Shown: positions 8,200 through 16,366 of the stretch, in pieces
Layout of the letters: every line of letters begins with the position of its first letter
Position numbering within the stretch: position 1 is the first letter of the stretch
Source: Fusicatenibacter sp.
Lineage (GTDB): Bacteria; Bacillota; Clostridia; Lachnospirales; Lachnospiraceae
NCBI GenBank assembly: GCA_022766945.1
Contig: JALEOU010000069.1
Coordinates: forward strand, 62,001 to 126,000
DNA length: 64,000 nt
Reading direction: 5' to 3'
Made by a program: the position numbers and the translations under genes
Notes under the pieces: generated by a model
Seen by the model: only the letters and a program-made list of their open reading frames with translations
The model's database searches: none
Told to the model about the DNA's origin: nothing

Positions 8200-9224
8200 C
8201 GCTGTCCTCCCTTCAGATTGGGCATCTCCACTTTGGGCGCCATCGGATGATGCAGCCAGCATGCTGCCACATGGCCATCACCAAAATCGGTTGTTTCAGG
8301 CATCTCTTCCTTACAGATCTGCATACAGTACTTACACCTGGTGCAGAACGGACATCCCACCGGCGGATTCAGAAGATCCGGCGGAGTTCCCGGAATCGAG
8401 GCAAGCTCCTGTTTGTTTTCCAGATCCAGACGGGGTACCGACTGAATCAGCGCCCAGGTATACGGATGGCGCGGTGTGTAGAAAATGTCAGAACATTTAC
8501 CTTTTTCCACGATCATACCGGAATACATCACAGCGATATCCTGTGCGATATTTGCAACGACACCCAGATCATGGGTAATCATAATTACCGAAGTATTGTG
8601 TTTCTTCTGCAGGTCCTTGATAATATCCAGAATCTGTCCCTGAATGGTCACATCCAGTGCAGTGGTCGGTTCATCACAGATCAGCAGTTTCGGATCACAT
8701 GCAAACGCGATTGCGATCATAACACGCTGACGCATGCCGCCGGAAAACTCGTGCGGATACTGCCTGACACGCTTCTCAGGCTCAGGAATTCCTACCATGC
8801 GGAGCATCTCTACTGCTTCCGCAGCTGCCTCTTTCTTGCTCATATGTTTATGTACCATCAGGTTTTCCATGATCTGTTTGCCCACACGCATCGTCGGATT
8901 TAACGATGCAAGCGCATCCTGGAAAATGATGGCGCACTCGCCGCCTTTGTAGGCCTGCCACCGTTTTTTATCGTACTTGAGGATATTCTCCCCATTGTAA
9001 AGAATCTCACTGCCCTCTTTGATCTCACCCTGAGGTCCTTTGATCAGACCCATGATGGATTTTGCTGTTACGGATTTTCCACAGCCGGACTCGCCCACGA
9101 TCGCCAGGGCTTTACCGGTTTCCAGTTCAAAGGAAACACCGCGGACAGATTTCACTTCACCGGCATAGGTGTGATAGGAAACCCGCAGGTTTTTCACTTC
9201 CAGAATCTTACTGTTTTCGCTCAT
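8196..9224 (-). CDS. oppD: Oligopeptide ABC transporter ATP-binding protein
   Basis: The 342-residue product has Walker A GESGCGKSVT, the signature 'FSGGMRQRVMIAIAFA', Walker B 'LLICDEPTTALDV' and the H-loop 'MITHDLGV'. A C-terminal oligo_HPY-type extension carries CPFCTRCKYCMQIC, a dense Cys motif typical of OppD/DppD-like subunits. It pairs with OppF as the ATPase heterodimer. It follows oppC by 23 bases. Confidence 0.93.
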   Translation of the reverse strand: MSENSKILEVKNLRVSYHTYAGEVKSVRGVSFELETGKALAIVGESGCGKSVTAKSIMGLIKGPQGEIKEGSEILYNGENILKYDKKRWQAYKGGECAIIFQDALASLNPTMRVGKQIMENLMVHKHMSKKEAAAEAVEMLRMVGIPEPEKRVRQYPHEFSGGMRQRVMIAIAFACDPKLLICDEPTTALDVTIQGQILDIIKDLQKKHNTSVIMITHDLGVVANIAQDIAVMYSGMIVEKGKCSDIFYTPRHPYTWALIQSVPRLDLENKQELASIPGTPPDLLNPPVGCPFCTRCKYCMQICKEEMPETTDFGDGHVAACWLHHPMAPKVEMPNLKGGQR

Positions 9225-9247
9225 TGGTTTTTCCTGCCTTTCCCATC

Positions 9248-10159
9248 TTATTGACGCAGCCGCGGATCCAGCGCATTGCGGAGTCCATCGCCCAGCAGGT
9301 TAAATGCCATAACAATCACACAAAGCACCAGACAGGGGAAGAACAGCTGGCTCGGATAGAAATCCATCGTCTGCTGACCCTGGGAAATCAATACGCCAAG
9401 ACTGATTTCCGGTGCCTTCAGACCGATTCCAAGGAAGCTAAGACCTGCCTCGGTGAAAATGAACTGCGGAATCGCGGTGGACGCATCCAGGATCAGAATA
9501 CTGAGCATATTTGGTACGTAGTGTTTCAGAATAATTCTTGATGATTTTGCACCCAGAACTTCTGCAGCGTAGACATATTCCGACTCACGCAGCTGCTTGA
9601 TCATACCGCGGACCTGACGGGCCGTGCTGCACCATGCGGTGATACTGAGTGCTACCAGAAGGGCAAACATGTTATTGCCCAGAACCATCATAATCAGGAT
9701 CGTAACCAGAAGACTGGGCATTGAATTGATAACCTCAATCACCCGCATCATGATATCATCCACCCAGCCGCCGAAATGAGCCATCACCGCACCGTAAATG
9801 GTTCCGACAACCATCTTCAGTGCCGTAGCCACCAGAGCGATCAGAATAGAAGCTCTCGCACCTACCCAGACACGGGAAAACAGATCACGTCCCATATTGT
9901 CTGTTCCGAACCAGTATTTTGCGCTGGCTCCCTGATTTTTTTCCGCAACATTCATACTGATATAGTCATAGCCTCTGATGTGCGGTCCGATGATTACCAT
10001 AATCACCATCAGAATCAACACGCCAAGAGATACCATAGCTACAGGGTTTTTCTTCAGTCGCCTCCAGGCATCCTGCCAGTAGGAGATCGTCGGCCGTTCA
10101 ATCCGGTTTGCTTCTTCCTGAGAAAAGCCTACAACTTTAAATTTATCAGGTGTTAACAT
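9248..10159 (-). CDS. oppC: Oligopeptide ABC transporter permease
   Basis: The 303-residue product has an N-terminal cytoplasmic stretch and a first membrane segment at about residues 38-60 (VSLGVLILMVIMVIIG). A DppC/OppC core follows with the EAA loop (EVLGAKSSRIILKHYVPN). It forms half of the inner-membrane peptide channel with OppB. Spacing to oppB (about 15 bases) and a GGAGG site place it in the same operon. Confidence 0.92.
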   Translation of the reverse strand: MLTPDKFKVVGFSQEEANRIERPTISYWQDAWRRLKKNPVAMVSLGVLILMVIMVIIGPHIRGYDYISMNVAEKNQGASAKYWFGTDNMGRDLFSRVWVGARASILIALVATALKMVVGTIYGAVMAHFGGWVDDIMMRVIEVINSMPSLLVTILIMMVLGNNMFALLVALSITAWCSTARQVRGMIKQLRESEYVYAAEVLGAKSSRIILKHYVPNMLSILILDASTAIPQFIFTEAGLSFLGIGLKAPEISLGVLISQGQQTMDFYPSQLFFPCLVLCVIVMAFNLLGDGLRNALDPRLRQ

Positions 10160-10174
10160 CCGCTTTCCTCCCTC

Positions 10175-11131
10175 CTACCTGCTGCTGCCCGGCATGGAAA
10201 TCCGGGGATCAACGACTACATAAAGAATATCCGTGATAAACAGAACCACGATGTACAGCAATGCCAGAAGAACCGTCTCACCCAAAACAATCGACAGATC
10301 CTGATTATTTACCGCTGTCACATAGTACTGTCCGATACCGGGAATGGAGAAGATACTCTCGATAAAGAAAGAACCTGTGATACACATTGCCACAGACATA
10401 GGCAGCTGCGTCATAACCGGAATAAAAGAATTTCGCAGGATATGCTTACGGATCACAGCACCTCTGCTAAGACCCTTGGACTCTGCGGTCAGCACATAGT
10501 CCTGATTGATGACATCCAGCATGGAGGTCTTTAAAAGACGTGCATAGGTCGCGATATAGCTGAAACATCCGGTCAGCGTGGGAAGTACCGTGTATTTCCA
10601 TCCGCCGAACCACAGATCTTTGCCCGAAGGCCAGCCGATCGTCGGGAACCATCTGAGATTTCCCGCAAAGATTTTCTGCAGCATCAGTCCGAAAATCAGA
10701 TGAGGTATGGAAATCAAAAGTACCGAAAGACCCACTACCAGATAATCAGCTATGGTACCTCGCTTCATCGCAGCCAGAATACCCAGCAGCAGTCCCACCG
10801 TAACACCGAGGAGCATCTGCTGAAGACCCAGACGGGCAGATACCGGAAGGCGGTCATGAATCAGGCCGGAAACCGTCTGTCCTGCATAGACGAAAGATTC
10901 TCCGAATCTTCCATGACACATATCTTTCATTGTGAGCACGTAGCGCTCCATCATAGGCTTATCCAGCCCGTATCTCTCATAAAGCCTCTCTCTCGCCTGG
11001 GGCTGCAGCTTGTCGGCACGCTGAGTCAGCGGATCACCCGGTACAGCCTCCAGCAGGAAAAAGGTTGCCGTTGCGATCAGAAACAGTGTCAGTACCATTT
11101 CCAGAAAACGGCGCACACAATATTTTGCCAT
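10175..11131 (-). CDS. oppB: Oligopeptide ABC transporter permease
   Basis: The product (about 318 residues) begins MAKYCVRRFLEMVLTLF. It has the DppB/OppB pattern: a first membrane helix, the periplasmic-loop motif 'PGDPLTQRAD', five further helices and the EAA loop ('TAESKGLSRGAVIRKHILRN'). I prefer the second ATG at 11131, because AGGG lies 8 bases upstream of it but only 2 from the first. It pairs with OppC to form the channel. Confidence 0.92.
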   Translation of the reverse strand: MAKYCVRRFLEMVLTLFLIATATFFLLEAVPGDPLTQRADKLQPQARERLYERYGLDKPMMERYVLTMKDMCHGRFGESFVYAGQTVSGLIHDRLPVSARLGLQQMLLGVTVGLLLGILAAMKRGTIADYLVVGLSVLLISIPHLIFGLMLQKIFAGNLRWFPTIGWPSGKDLWFGGWKYTVLPTLTGCFSYIATYARLLKTSMLDVINQDYVLTAESKGLSRGAVIRKHILRNSFIPVMTQLPMSVAMCITGSFFIESIFSIPGIGQYYVTAVNNQDLSIVLGETVLLALLYIVVLFITDILYVVVDPRISMPGSSR

Positions 11132-11228
11132 AAGCATTTCCCTGCCTTTATGCCAAAGAAGGACCTATATAAAATAAGCCCTTCTTTGCGTTTTTTGCTA
11201 TATTTTTCGATTCAAATCATTTACTGAA

Positions 11229-13013
11229 TCAGTTGCCTCTGCCCTCAATGTAAGTGATATACAGCTCCTGGCTTGCTCCGAAGGAAGATGTTCTGAAATC
11301 TTTTACCCAATTCTGAAGGAAGTACTCTTTCGTGGTGTAATAGATCGGGATCAGTCCGCAGTCTTCCACTAACAGAAGATTCTCAGCCTGCTCATAAATC
11401 TCAAAACGTTTTGCATTGTCGCCCTCTCCATTGAGAGAATCCAGCAGTGCATCGTACTCTGCATTGGAATATCCGCCGGTGGAAGAATAGATACCGCTGT
11501 AGAATACATCCAAATAATCCAGCGGATCATTGTAATCACTCCACCATCCACTGTTCATAATGTCATAATTTCCGGCATCTCTTTCTGCCTTGAACAGAGA
11601 GTAGTCACCAACGGTATTCAGCTCAACTTTGATGCCAAGCATCTGCTGCCAGATCTGCTGCAGATACTCACGCTCTGTCTGATTCTCCATGGTGGAACCA
11701 TAGGAAAGATAGGTAACGGTAATATCAGAAAGCGGAGTGGTAACACCAAGCTCATCCAGACCTTCCTGGAACAGTGCCTGCAGTTTCTCTGCATTTCCTG
11801 CGTACTCCTGATACTCTGCGGTCAGCGGCTCCTCAGACTGGCTGCGGTAGGAGCTTCCGTCAAATGTGATTGCCGGAGAGATCAGTCCATAAGCCGGTTT
11901 GTATCTTCCATACACTGCGGAAATCATTTCTTCACGATTTACTGCATAGCTCAGAGCTTTGCGGATTTTTGCGTTGCTCATCAGACCTGAAGAACCGCCG
12001 GTTGTAAAGTTAAATGCAAGATATACCGTTCCCGGATAATCGGAAGTGTTCAGCTGAACGTTTCCTGCTTCTGCTTCACCCTTATATTTTACAGAATAAT
12101 CACCGGAAGTCTGAAGCACATCCAGCTCTCCGTTGTCAAACATGGTAGCTGCGGTGGAATCCTCTGCTACCAGATACCAGTTAATGGCATCCAGATGCGT
12201 ATTCTCAGCATCCCAGTACTCTGTGTTCTTGGTCCATACCATCTTGTTGTCCTCAACCAGCTCGCTCATGCAGTACGGTCCGTTGTATACACAGAGAGTC
12301 CAGTCTTTACCCCAGTTATCGCCTGCTGCCTCTGCGATATCCTGACGTGTCGGATACAGCGGAGTAGCAACCAGCTTCGCGGTAAAGGTCGGGTCCGCAA
12401 TCTTTAAGGTTACTTCAAATGTATAATCATCAAGTGCTTTTGCCATAACATCATCTGCGGAACCTGTGCCGTTATAGTACTCCTCAGCACCTACCACATT
12501 GAAGATGAAGGATGCATAATCGTATCCGATGCTCGGATCCAGAAGTCTCTTCCAGCCGTACTCATAATCACGAGCGGTAACCGGCACTCCGTCAGACCAT
12601 TTTGCGTCCTGTCTCAGATGGAATGTGTAAACCAGCTGATCATCAGAAACGTCAACGCTCTCAGCGCCTGCAAGGATAAAAGTCTCTCCGTTCTCATCTG
12701 CAACATTGCGGTACAGACCTTCGTAGCAGTCAGCCATCATCCAGCGCCATCCCATGTCCTGCACATCGTAGTTGTTACCAAAAGAGGAAACTCTCAGGTT
12801 CAGTACCTGTGTATCTCCTCCGGTCGTTGTGGTATCAGATGCTGCAGATTCGGATGTAGATGACTCTGAAACACTGCTCTCAGATGTGCTTGCAGTATTT
12901 GCTGTGCTGCTTCCGGAAGCAGTACTTCCTGTGTCACCGCCACAGGCTGCAAGGCATCCTGCCATCATCGCACCGGTTAACACCAGTGCAAGGACTTTGC
13001 TTTTCTTGTACAT
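11229..13013 (-). CDS. oppA: Oligopeptide ABC transporter substrate-binding lipoprotein
   Basis: The 594-residue product has a lipoprotein signal (VLALVLTGAMMAGCLAACGG). A Ser/Thr/Ala-rich linker (about residues 30-70) typical of Lachnospiraceae lipoproteins follows, then a solute-binding protein family 5 domain with 'DNGELDVLQTSGDY', 'GLMSNAKIRKALSYAVNREE' and the C-terminal 'LYITYIEGRGN'. It captures peptides at the outer face of the membrane and delivers them to OppBC. It is the first gene of the five-gene operon. A strong AGGAGG precedes its ATG. The leader carries two hairpins (see the terminator entry). Confidence 0.93.
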   Translation of the reverse strand: MYKKSKVLALVLTGAMMAGCLAACGGDTGSTASGSSTANTASTSESSVSESSTSESAASDTTTTGGDTQVLNLRVSSFGNNYDVQDMGWRWMMADCYEGLYRNVADENGETFILAGAESVDVSDDQLVYTFHLRQDAKWSDGVPVTARDYEYGWKRLLDPSIGYDYASFIFNVVGAEEYYNGTGSADDVMAKALDDYTFEVTLKIADPTFTAKLVATPLYPTRQDIAEAAGDNWGKDWTLCVYNGPYCMSELVEDNKMVWTKNTEYWDAENTHLDAINWYLVAEDSTAATMFDNGELDVLQTSGDYSVKYKGEAEAGNVQLNTSDYPGTVYLAFNFTTGGSSGLMSNAKIRKALSYAVNREEMISAVYGRYKPAYGLISPAITFDGSSYRSQSEEPLTAEYQEYAGNAEKLQALFQEGLDELGVTTPLSDITVTYLSYGSTMENQTEREYLQQIWQQMLGIKVELNTVGDYSLFKAERDAGNYDIMNSGWWSDYNDPLDYLDVFYSGIYSSTGGYSNAEYDALLDSLNGEGDNAKRFEIYEQAENLLLVEDCGLIPIYYTTKEYFLQNWVKDFRTSSFGASQELYITYIEGRGN

Positions 13014-13117
13014 AGTTTCTTCCTCCTCTTTCCTTTTTCACTGAATCAACACTCAGCAATGGATTGCAATGCAGTTCTGTGATCTCTTGCGCTTTAACGT
13101 GCCAAACTGCATTGAAT

Positions 13118-13158
13118 AAAAAAAGACGCTAATCTTACTTTTCTATATTAGCGCCTTT
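13118..13158 (-). terminator. Terminator-like hairpin in the opp leader (possible attenuator)
   Basis: The stem GGCGCTAAT/ATTAGCGTC (13125-13133 with 13147-13155) is followed by a T run on the minus strand. It lies between the opp promoter and oppA, so most transcripts would meet it first. A second possible hairpin (AATGCAGTT/AACTGCATT, about 13068-13116) follows. No known ligand-binding motif was recognised. Confidence 0.65.
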
Positions 13159-13169
13159 GCTTGACACTG

Positions 13170-13198
13170 ATATTATCACTATTATGATTAAATGTCAA
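13170..13198 (-). promoter_or_regulatory. opp operon promoter
   Basis: TTGACA (13193-13198) and TAATAT (13170-13175) are separated by exactly 17 bases on the minus strand. The same stretch reads TTGACA-16-TATGAT on the plus strand (13161-13188), so it is a near-symmetrical, possibly bidirectional element. Confidence 0.8.
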
Positions 13199-13199
13199 T

Positions 13200-13508
13200 C
13201 TTTTTTCGACAGGTTTTTGCGCTATTTTTCATAAATCACCCTCAAATTTACTGCTTCGACGGCTAATTTCGAAAAGACCTTCGAAAAAAACAGCATATTT
13301 TTTCAGAAAAACTGCACAAAACCTGTTTTACTATGCAGGCAACGGACGCTGTGCATAAAACAGATCTCAACGCAGACACTATTTTTTGCACTGCGTATTC
13401 ATGGTATCATTATATACGCAGCTTTCCTTTTTGTCCAATTTAAAAAGCCAATAATCTGTAATAGGAAAAACTTTACGGAATAAGGACTCCCTTCGTCTTT
13501 ATTTCCCA
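13200..13508. other. Intergenic region between opp promoter and the Rrf2 gene
   Basis: About 310 AT-rich bases with no plausible ORF. It contains several short inverted segments (for example TCGAAAAGACCTTCGA) but no recognisable riboswitch, RNA gene or mobile element. Confidence 0.5.
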
Positions 13509-13537
13509 TTGATTTAATAGAGTATATGGGATATAAT
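13509..13537 (+). promoter_or_regulatory. Promoter of the Rrf2 regulator gene
   Basis: TTGATT (13509-13514) and TATAAT (13532-13537) are 17 bases apart. A GGAGG site follows and the ATG is at 13560. Confidence 0.8.
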
Positions 13538-13559
13538 GGTTCTGGAGGTGTAGTGCAGT

Positions 13560-13994
13560 ATGAGAATTTCGACAAGAGGAAGATATGCTTTGCGTCTGAT
13601 GCTGGATCTTGCTCTGAACAATACCGGGGAACCGGTAAGGCTCAAAGATGTGGCGAAAAGACAGGAGATTTCAGAAAAATATCTGGAACAGATTATTTCT
13701 ATTCTGAATAAGGCTGGTTATGTAAAGAGCATCAGGGGACCCCAGGGAGGTTATACGCTTCGCAAAAAGCCGGAAGAATATACAGTAGGAATGATTCTTC
13801 GCCTGACAGAGGGAAGTCTTTCCCCTGTGGAATGTGTGGAGGATGATGCCTCAGGGTGTTCCCGTATGGATCAGTGTGCAACCCTCATGCTCTGGAAGAA
13901 GTTAAATGAAGCGATCAACGATGTGGTTGATCACGTAACGCTGGAAGATCTGGTGACCTGGCAGATGCAGAAGGTCGATGAATATGTCATCTGA
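13560..13994 (+). CDS. Rrf2 family transcriptional regulator (IscR/CymR-like)
   Basis: The 144-residue product begins MRISTRGRYALRLMLDLA and has the winged-helix motif 'ISEKYLEQIISILNKAGYV' and the wing 'RGPQGGYTL', the diagnostic Rrf2 signature. Three Cys (C-X7-C-X5-C in ECVEDDASGCSRMDQC) match the cluster ligands of IscR-like members, suggesting a [2Fe-2S] sensor. Bacillus CymR, the cysteine master regulator, belongs to the same family but lacks this triad. No iscS/iscU follows. Instead the next 12 kb carry cysteine and cystine genes, so a role in sulfur or iron-sulfur control is plausible but unproven. It is monocistronic, with its own promoter and terminator. Confidence 0.88.
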   Translation: MRISTRGRYALRLMLDLALNNTGEPVRLKDVAKRQEISEKYLEQIISILNKAGYVKSIRGPQGGYTLRKKPEEYTVGMILRLTEGSLSPVECVEDDASGCSRMDQCATLMLWKKLNEAINDVVDHVTLEDLVTWQMQKVDEYVI

Positions 13995-14009
13995 CGGCAA
14001 GAATGAAAA

Positions 14010-14054
14010 ACACCGGAAATGTCGTATTGTCTTTGACATTTCCGGTATTTTTTT
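14010..14054. terminator. Bidirectional terminator between the Rrf2 and GntR genes
   Basis: The 12-bp stem ACCGGAAATGTC/GACATTTCCGGT (14012-14023 with 14035-14046) is flanked by T8 on the plus side and A5 on the other. It serves the convergent genes on either side. Confidence 0.85.
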
Positions 14055-14106
14055 GTTCGATTATTCACAATCTGACCGGGAGATCATCCGGACACCCGAA
14101 GAATTC

Positions 14107-14730
14107 TCAGACGCAGAAATCTTCCAGATCATCTTTCAGATACACAAGAGCCTGATCCAGATCCTTTTTTCGCAGACTTTCAATGATATCGGTATGATGG
14201 GCGATGTCCAGAGCAGCGGTGGTATTGCTCCAGGTCTGCCAGTAGAACTGTGCATAAGCTCTTTTGAGAATGTTCATAGAGCGTTCAAGCTCCTGATATG
14301 CATATTCATTTCTGGAAAAAGAAAGCAGCTTCAGATGGAAGTTTGTGTTTGCTTCCCAGTGCACCCAGATGCTGTCCGTGTCCGCCTTGCACTGTTCATC
14401 GATTCGTTCCAGATCGTTCAGATTCTCATCAGTGAGAGAATGGAAACTCTGATGCAGATAACCGCCTTCCAGAATCAGACGATAATTCAAAATATGCGCA
14501 ACATCTTCACGGGTCAGACTTACTACCTGATAGCCAAATCTCGGAAAACTTCTGAGAATTCCTTCATTGCACAGCGCTACGAGTGCTTCCCGGATCGGTG
14601 TCTTGCTGTAACCGAATTTCTGAACCAGTTCCTGTTCGTTGATGATCTGGTTGGGCTTATACTCATCCGTAAAAATTCCATTCAGTATAGATTGATAAAC
14701 GATATCTTTCAGACTGCCATGCTGTTTCAT
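14107..14730 (-). CDS. GntR family (FCD-type) regulator divergent from cyuA
   Basis: The 207-residue product has a GntR winged helix (ELVQKFGYSKTPIREALVAL) and an FCD domain with the His/Asp pattern (HWEANTNFHLKLL and 'AHHTDIIESLRKKD'). It is transcribed away from the cysteine desulfidase gene across a 239-base spacer. That spacer holds two identical CTGTACAG palindromes 32 bases apart. The arrangement suggests that it controls cyuA and itself, perhaps in response to cysteine or a breakdown product. This is inference from position only. Confidence 0.85.
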   Translation of the reverse strand: MKQHGSLKDIVYQSILNGIFTDEYKPNQIINEQELVQKFGYSKTPIREALVALCNEGILRSFPRFGYQVVSLTREDVAHILNYRLILEGGYLHQSFHSLTDENLNDLERIDEQCKADTDSIWVHWEANTNFHLKLLSFSRNEYAYQELERSMNILKRAYAQFYWQTWSNTTAALDIAHHTDIIESLRKKDLDQALVYLKDDLEDFCV

Positions 14731-14769
14731 TATGCTCTCCCCATTTACTCCGTAATTTGTATTGCAGAC

Positions 14770-14809
14770 CTGTACAGCCTTTTTCGAATCTCCTTGCTGT
14801 TCTGTACAG
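14770..14809. promoter_or_regulatory. Paired CTGTACAG palindromes, candidate GntR operator
   Basis: Two identical 8-bp perfect palindromes lie at 14770-14777 and 14802-14809. Their centres are 32 bases apart, about three helical turns, in the divergent gntR/cyuA spacer. Confidence 0.45.
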
Positions 14810-14906
14810 ATATAAGAATGCTTACTTTTATTTAGCCTTATTTTTCATGATAACAAAAATTTCCAACATTGTAAATGATGTTTTTGAAGGAAAAGAAAGT
14901 GAACAC

Positions 14907-14956
14907 TTGACTTCTGATAATATCAGTGATATATCATAAGTATATTGAATACAATT
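14907..14956 (+). promoter_or_regulatory. cyuA promoter region with palindromes
   Basis: TTGACT (14907-14912) and TATATC (14930-14935) are 17 bases apart. The spacer contains the perfect palindrome CTGATAATATCAG (14914-14926). ATTGAATACAAT (14945-14956), a TTG...CAA dyad of the kind bound by FCD regulators, follows near the start of transcription. Confidence 0.55.
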
Positions 14957-14969
14957 TCAAGGAGATCGC

Positions 14970-16262
14970 ATGATGGATAAGCAGTTATATGATAATTATG
15001 TGAAAATTTTGAAAAATGAACTGGTGCCGGCACTTGGCTGTACAGAGCCGATTGCCATTGCCTACGCCGCGGCAAAAGCCCGTGAGGTACTCGGACAAAT
15101 GCCTGAGTCGATTGAATTATGCTGCAGCGGAAACATTATCAAGAATGTGAAGGGAGTGAAGGTGCCGAATTCCAACGGTCTGAAGGGAATCGATGTGGCA
15201 GCCACTCTGGGCGTAGTCGGCGGACGCGCAGACCGGGAACTTGAGGTACTTGAGGATGTCACAGAGGAAGATATCGAAAAGACCAAAGAACTGGTGGCCG
15301 CCGGATTTTGTACCTGCATGCTCAAAGAAGGTGTAGAGAATCTTTATATTGTCGCCCGGGTAACTGCCGGAGAGCACAGTGCAGAAGTTACGATTGTAAA
15401 CCGCCATACTCTGATCTCACGGATTGTGAAGGACGGTCAGGTGCTTTACTCCATCGCAGCACATGAAGAATCCCCGGAATATGTGGATAAAAGTCTCCTG
15501 AACGTGAAGGATATTCTCCAGTTCGCAGAGGAAGTAAATCTGGAGGATGTCAGGGAAGTACTGAAACGCCAGATTACCATGAACTCGACGATTGCAGACG
15601 AAGGACTGGCACATCCCTACGGCGCTCAGGTGGGCAGAACCCTTCTGAAGGAGTACGGTGATGATGTAAAGATTCGCGCCCGCGCCCGCGCCGCAGCAGG
15701 ATCGGATGCCCGTATGGGCGGATGTTCCCTCCCGGTTGTGATCAACTCCGGCAGCGGGAATCAGGGAATGACGGTATCTCTTCCGGTTATTGAATTTGCA
15801 AGAGAACTGAAAGTATCCGAAGAGAAGCTGTACCGTGCCCTGGTAGTCAGCAATCTGATTGCAATTCACCAGAAGAAGTATATCGGAAGCCTTTCCGCCT
15901 ACTGCGGCGCTGTCAGCGCGGCCTGCGGCGCGGGTGCTGCAATTACTTATCTGTACGGAGGAGACTATGAAGATATTTCCTTCACGATTGTAAATACCAT
16001 TGCCAATGTAGGCGGAATTGTCTGTGACGGAGCCAAATCTTCCTGTGCAGCAAAAATCGCATCCGCGGTAGACGCGGCGATTATGGCGCATTTTATGGGA
16101 GTAAACCACAGAACTTTCCAGCCCGGAGAGGGAATTGTGCAGGAGGATGTGGAAGGCACCATCAAGAGTATGGGATATATCGGACGTGTCGGCATGAAAG
16201 ATACCGATACAGAGATTCTGAATATTATGATCGACCGGGTTGATATCGATCAGGTTTGCTAG
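14970..16262 (+). CDS. cyuA: L-cysteine desulfidase (CyuA/UPF0597 family)
   Basis: The 430-residue product begins MMDKQLYDNYVKILKNELVPALGCTEPIAIA (quoted in parts: 'LVPALGCTEP'). The LGCTEP motif and later Cys in 'YCGAVSAACGAG' and 'IVCDGAKSSCAAKIAS' are the cluster-binding and catalytic positions of the [4Fe-4S] L-cysteine desulfidase/serine dehydratase-like family. The enzyme converts L-cysteine to pyruvate, ammonia and sulfide in the cytosol. AAGGAG precedes two adjacent ATGs; either could be used. It is monocistronic, with its own promoter and a strong terminator, and sits beside a divergent GntR regulator. Confidence 0.9.
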   Translation: MMDKQLYDNYVKILKNELVPALGCTEPIAIAYAAAKAREVLGQMPESIELCCSGNIIKNVKGVKVPNSNGLKGIDVAATLGVVGGRADRELEVLEDVTEEDIEKTKELVAAGFCTCMLKEGVENLYIVARVTAGEHSAEVTIVNRHTLISRIVKDGQVLYSIAAHEESPEYVDKSLLNVKDILQFAEEVNLEDVREVLKRQITMNSTIADEGLAHPYGAQVGRTLLKEYGDDVKIRARARAAAGSDARMGGCSLPVVINSGSGNQGMTVSLPVIEFARELKVSEEKLYRALVVSNLIAIHQKKYIGSLSAYCGAVSAACGAGAAITYLYGGDYEDISFTIVNTIANVGGIVCDGAKSSCAAKIASAVDAAIMAHFMGVNHRTFQPGEGIVQEDVEGTIKSMGYIGRVGMKDTDTEILNIMIDRVDIDQVC

Positions 16263-16296
16263 TGCAGCTGCTGTTCACCGGTACCGAACGCCAGAC

Positions 16297-16346
16297 GAAA
16301 AAGAGAAGGAAAGATTCGCAAGTTGGCTTCTTTCCTTCTCTTTTTA
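16297..16346. terminator. Bidirectional terminator between cyuA and the OAH sulfhydrylase gene
   Basis: The perfect 16-bp stem AAAAAGAGAAGGAAAG/CTTTCCTTCTCTTTTT (16298-16313 with 16330-16345) supplies T runs on both strands for the convergent genes. Confidence 0.88.
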
Positions 16347-16366
16347 CACTTTTCGCTGGTATTCTT

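Noticed and set aside
13020-13112. Possible 19-codon leader peptide with two Cys upstream of oppA
   Set aside because: The ATG lies right after a T run with no ribosome binding site, and two Cys in 19 codons is weak evidence.
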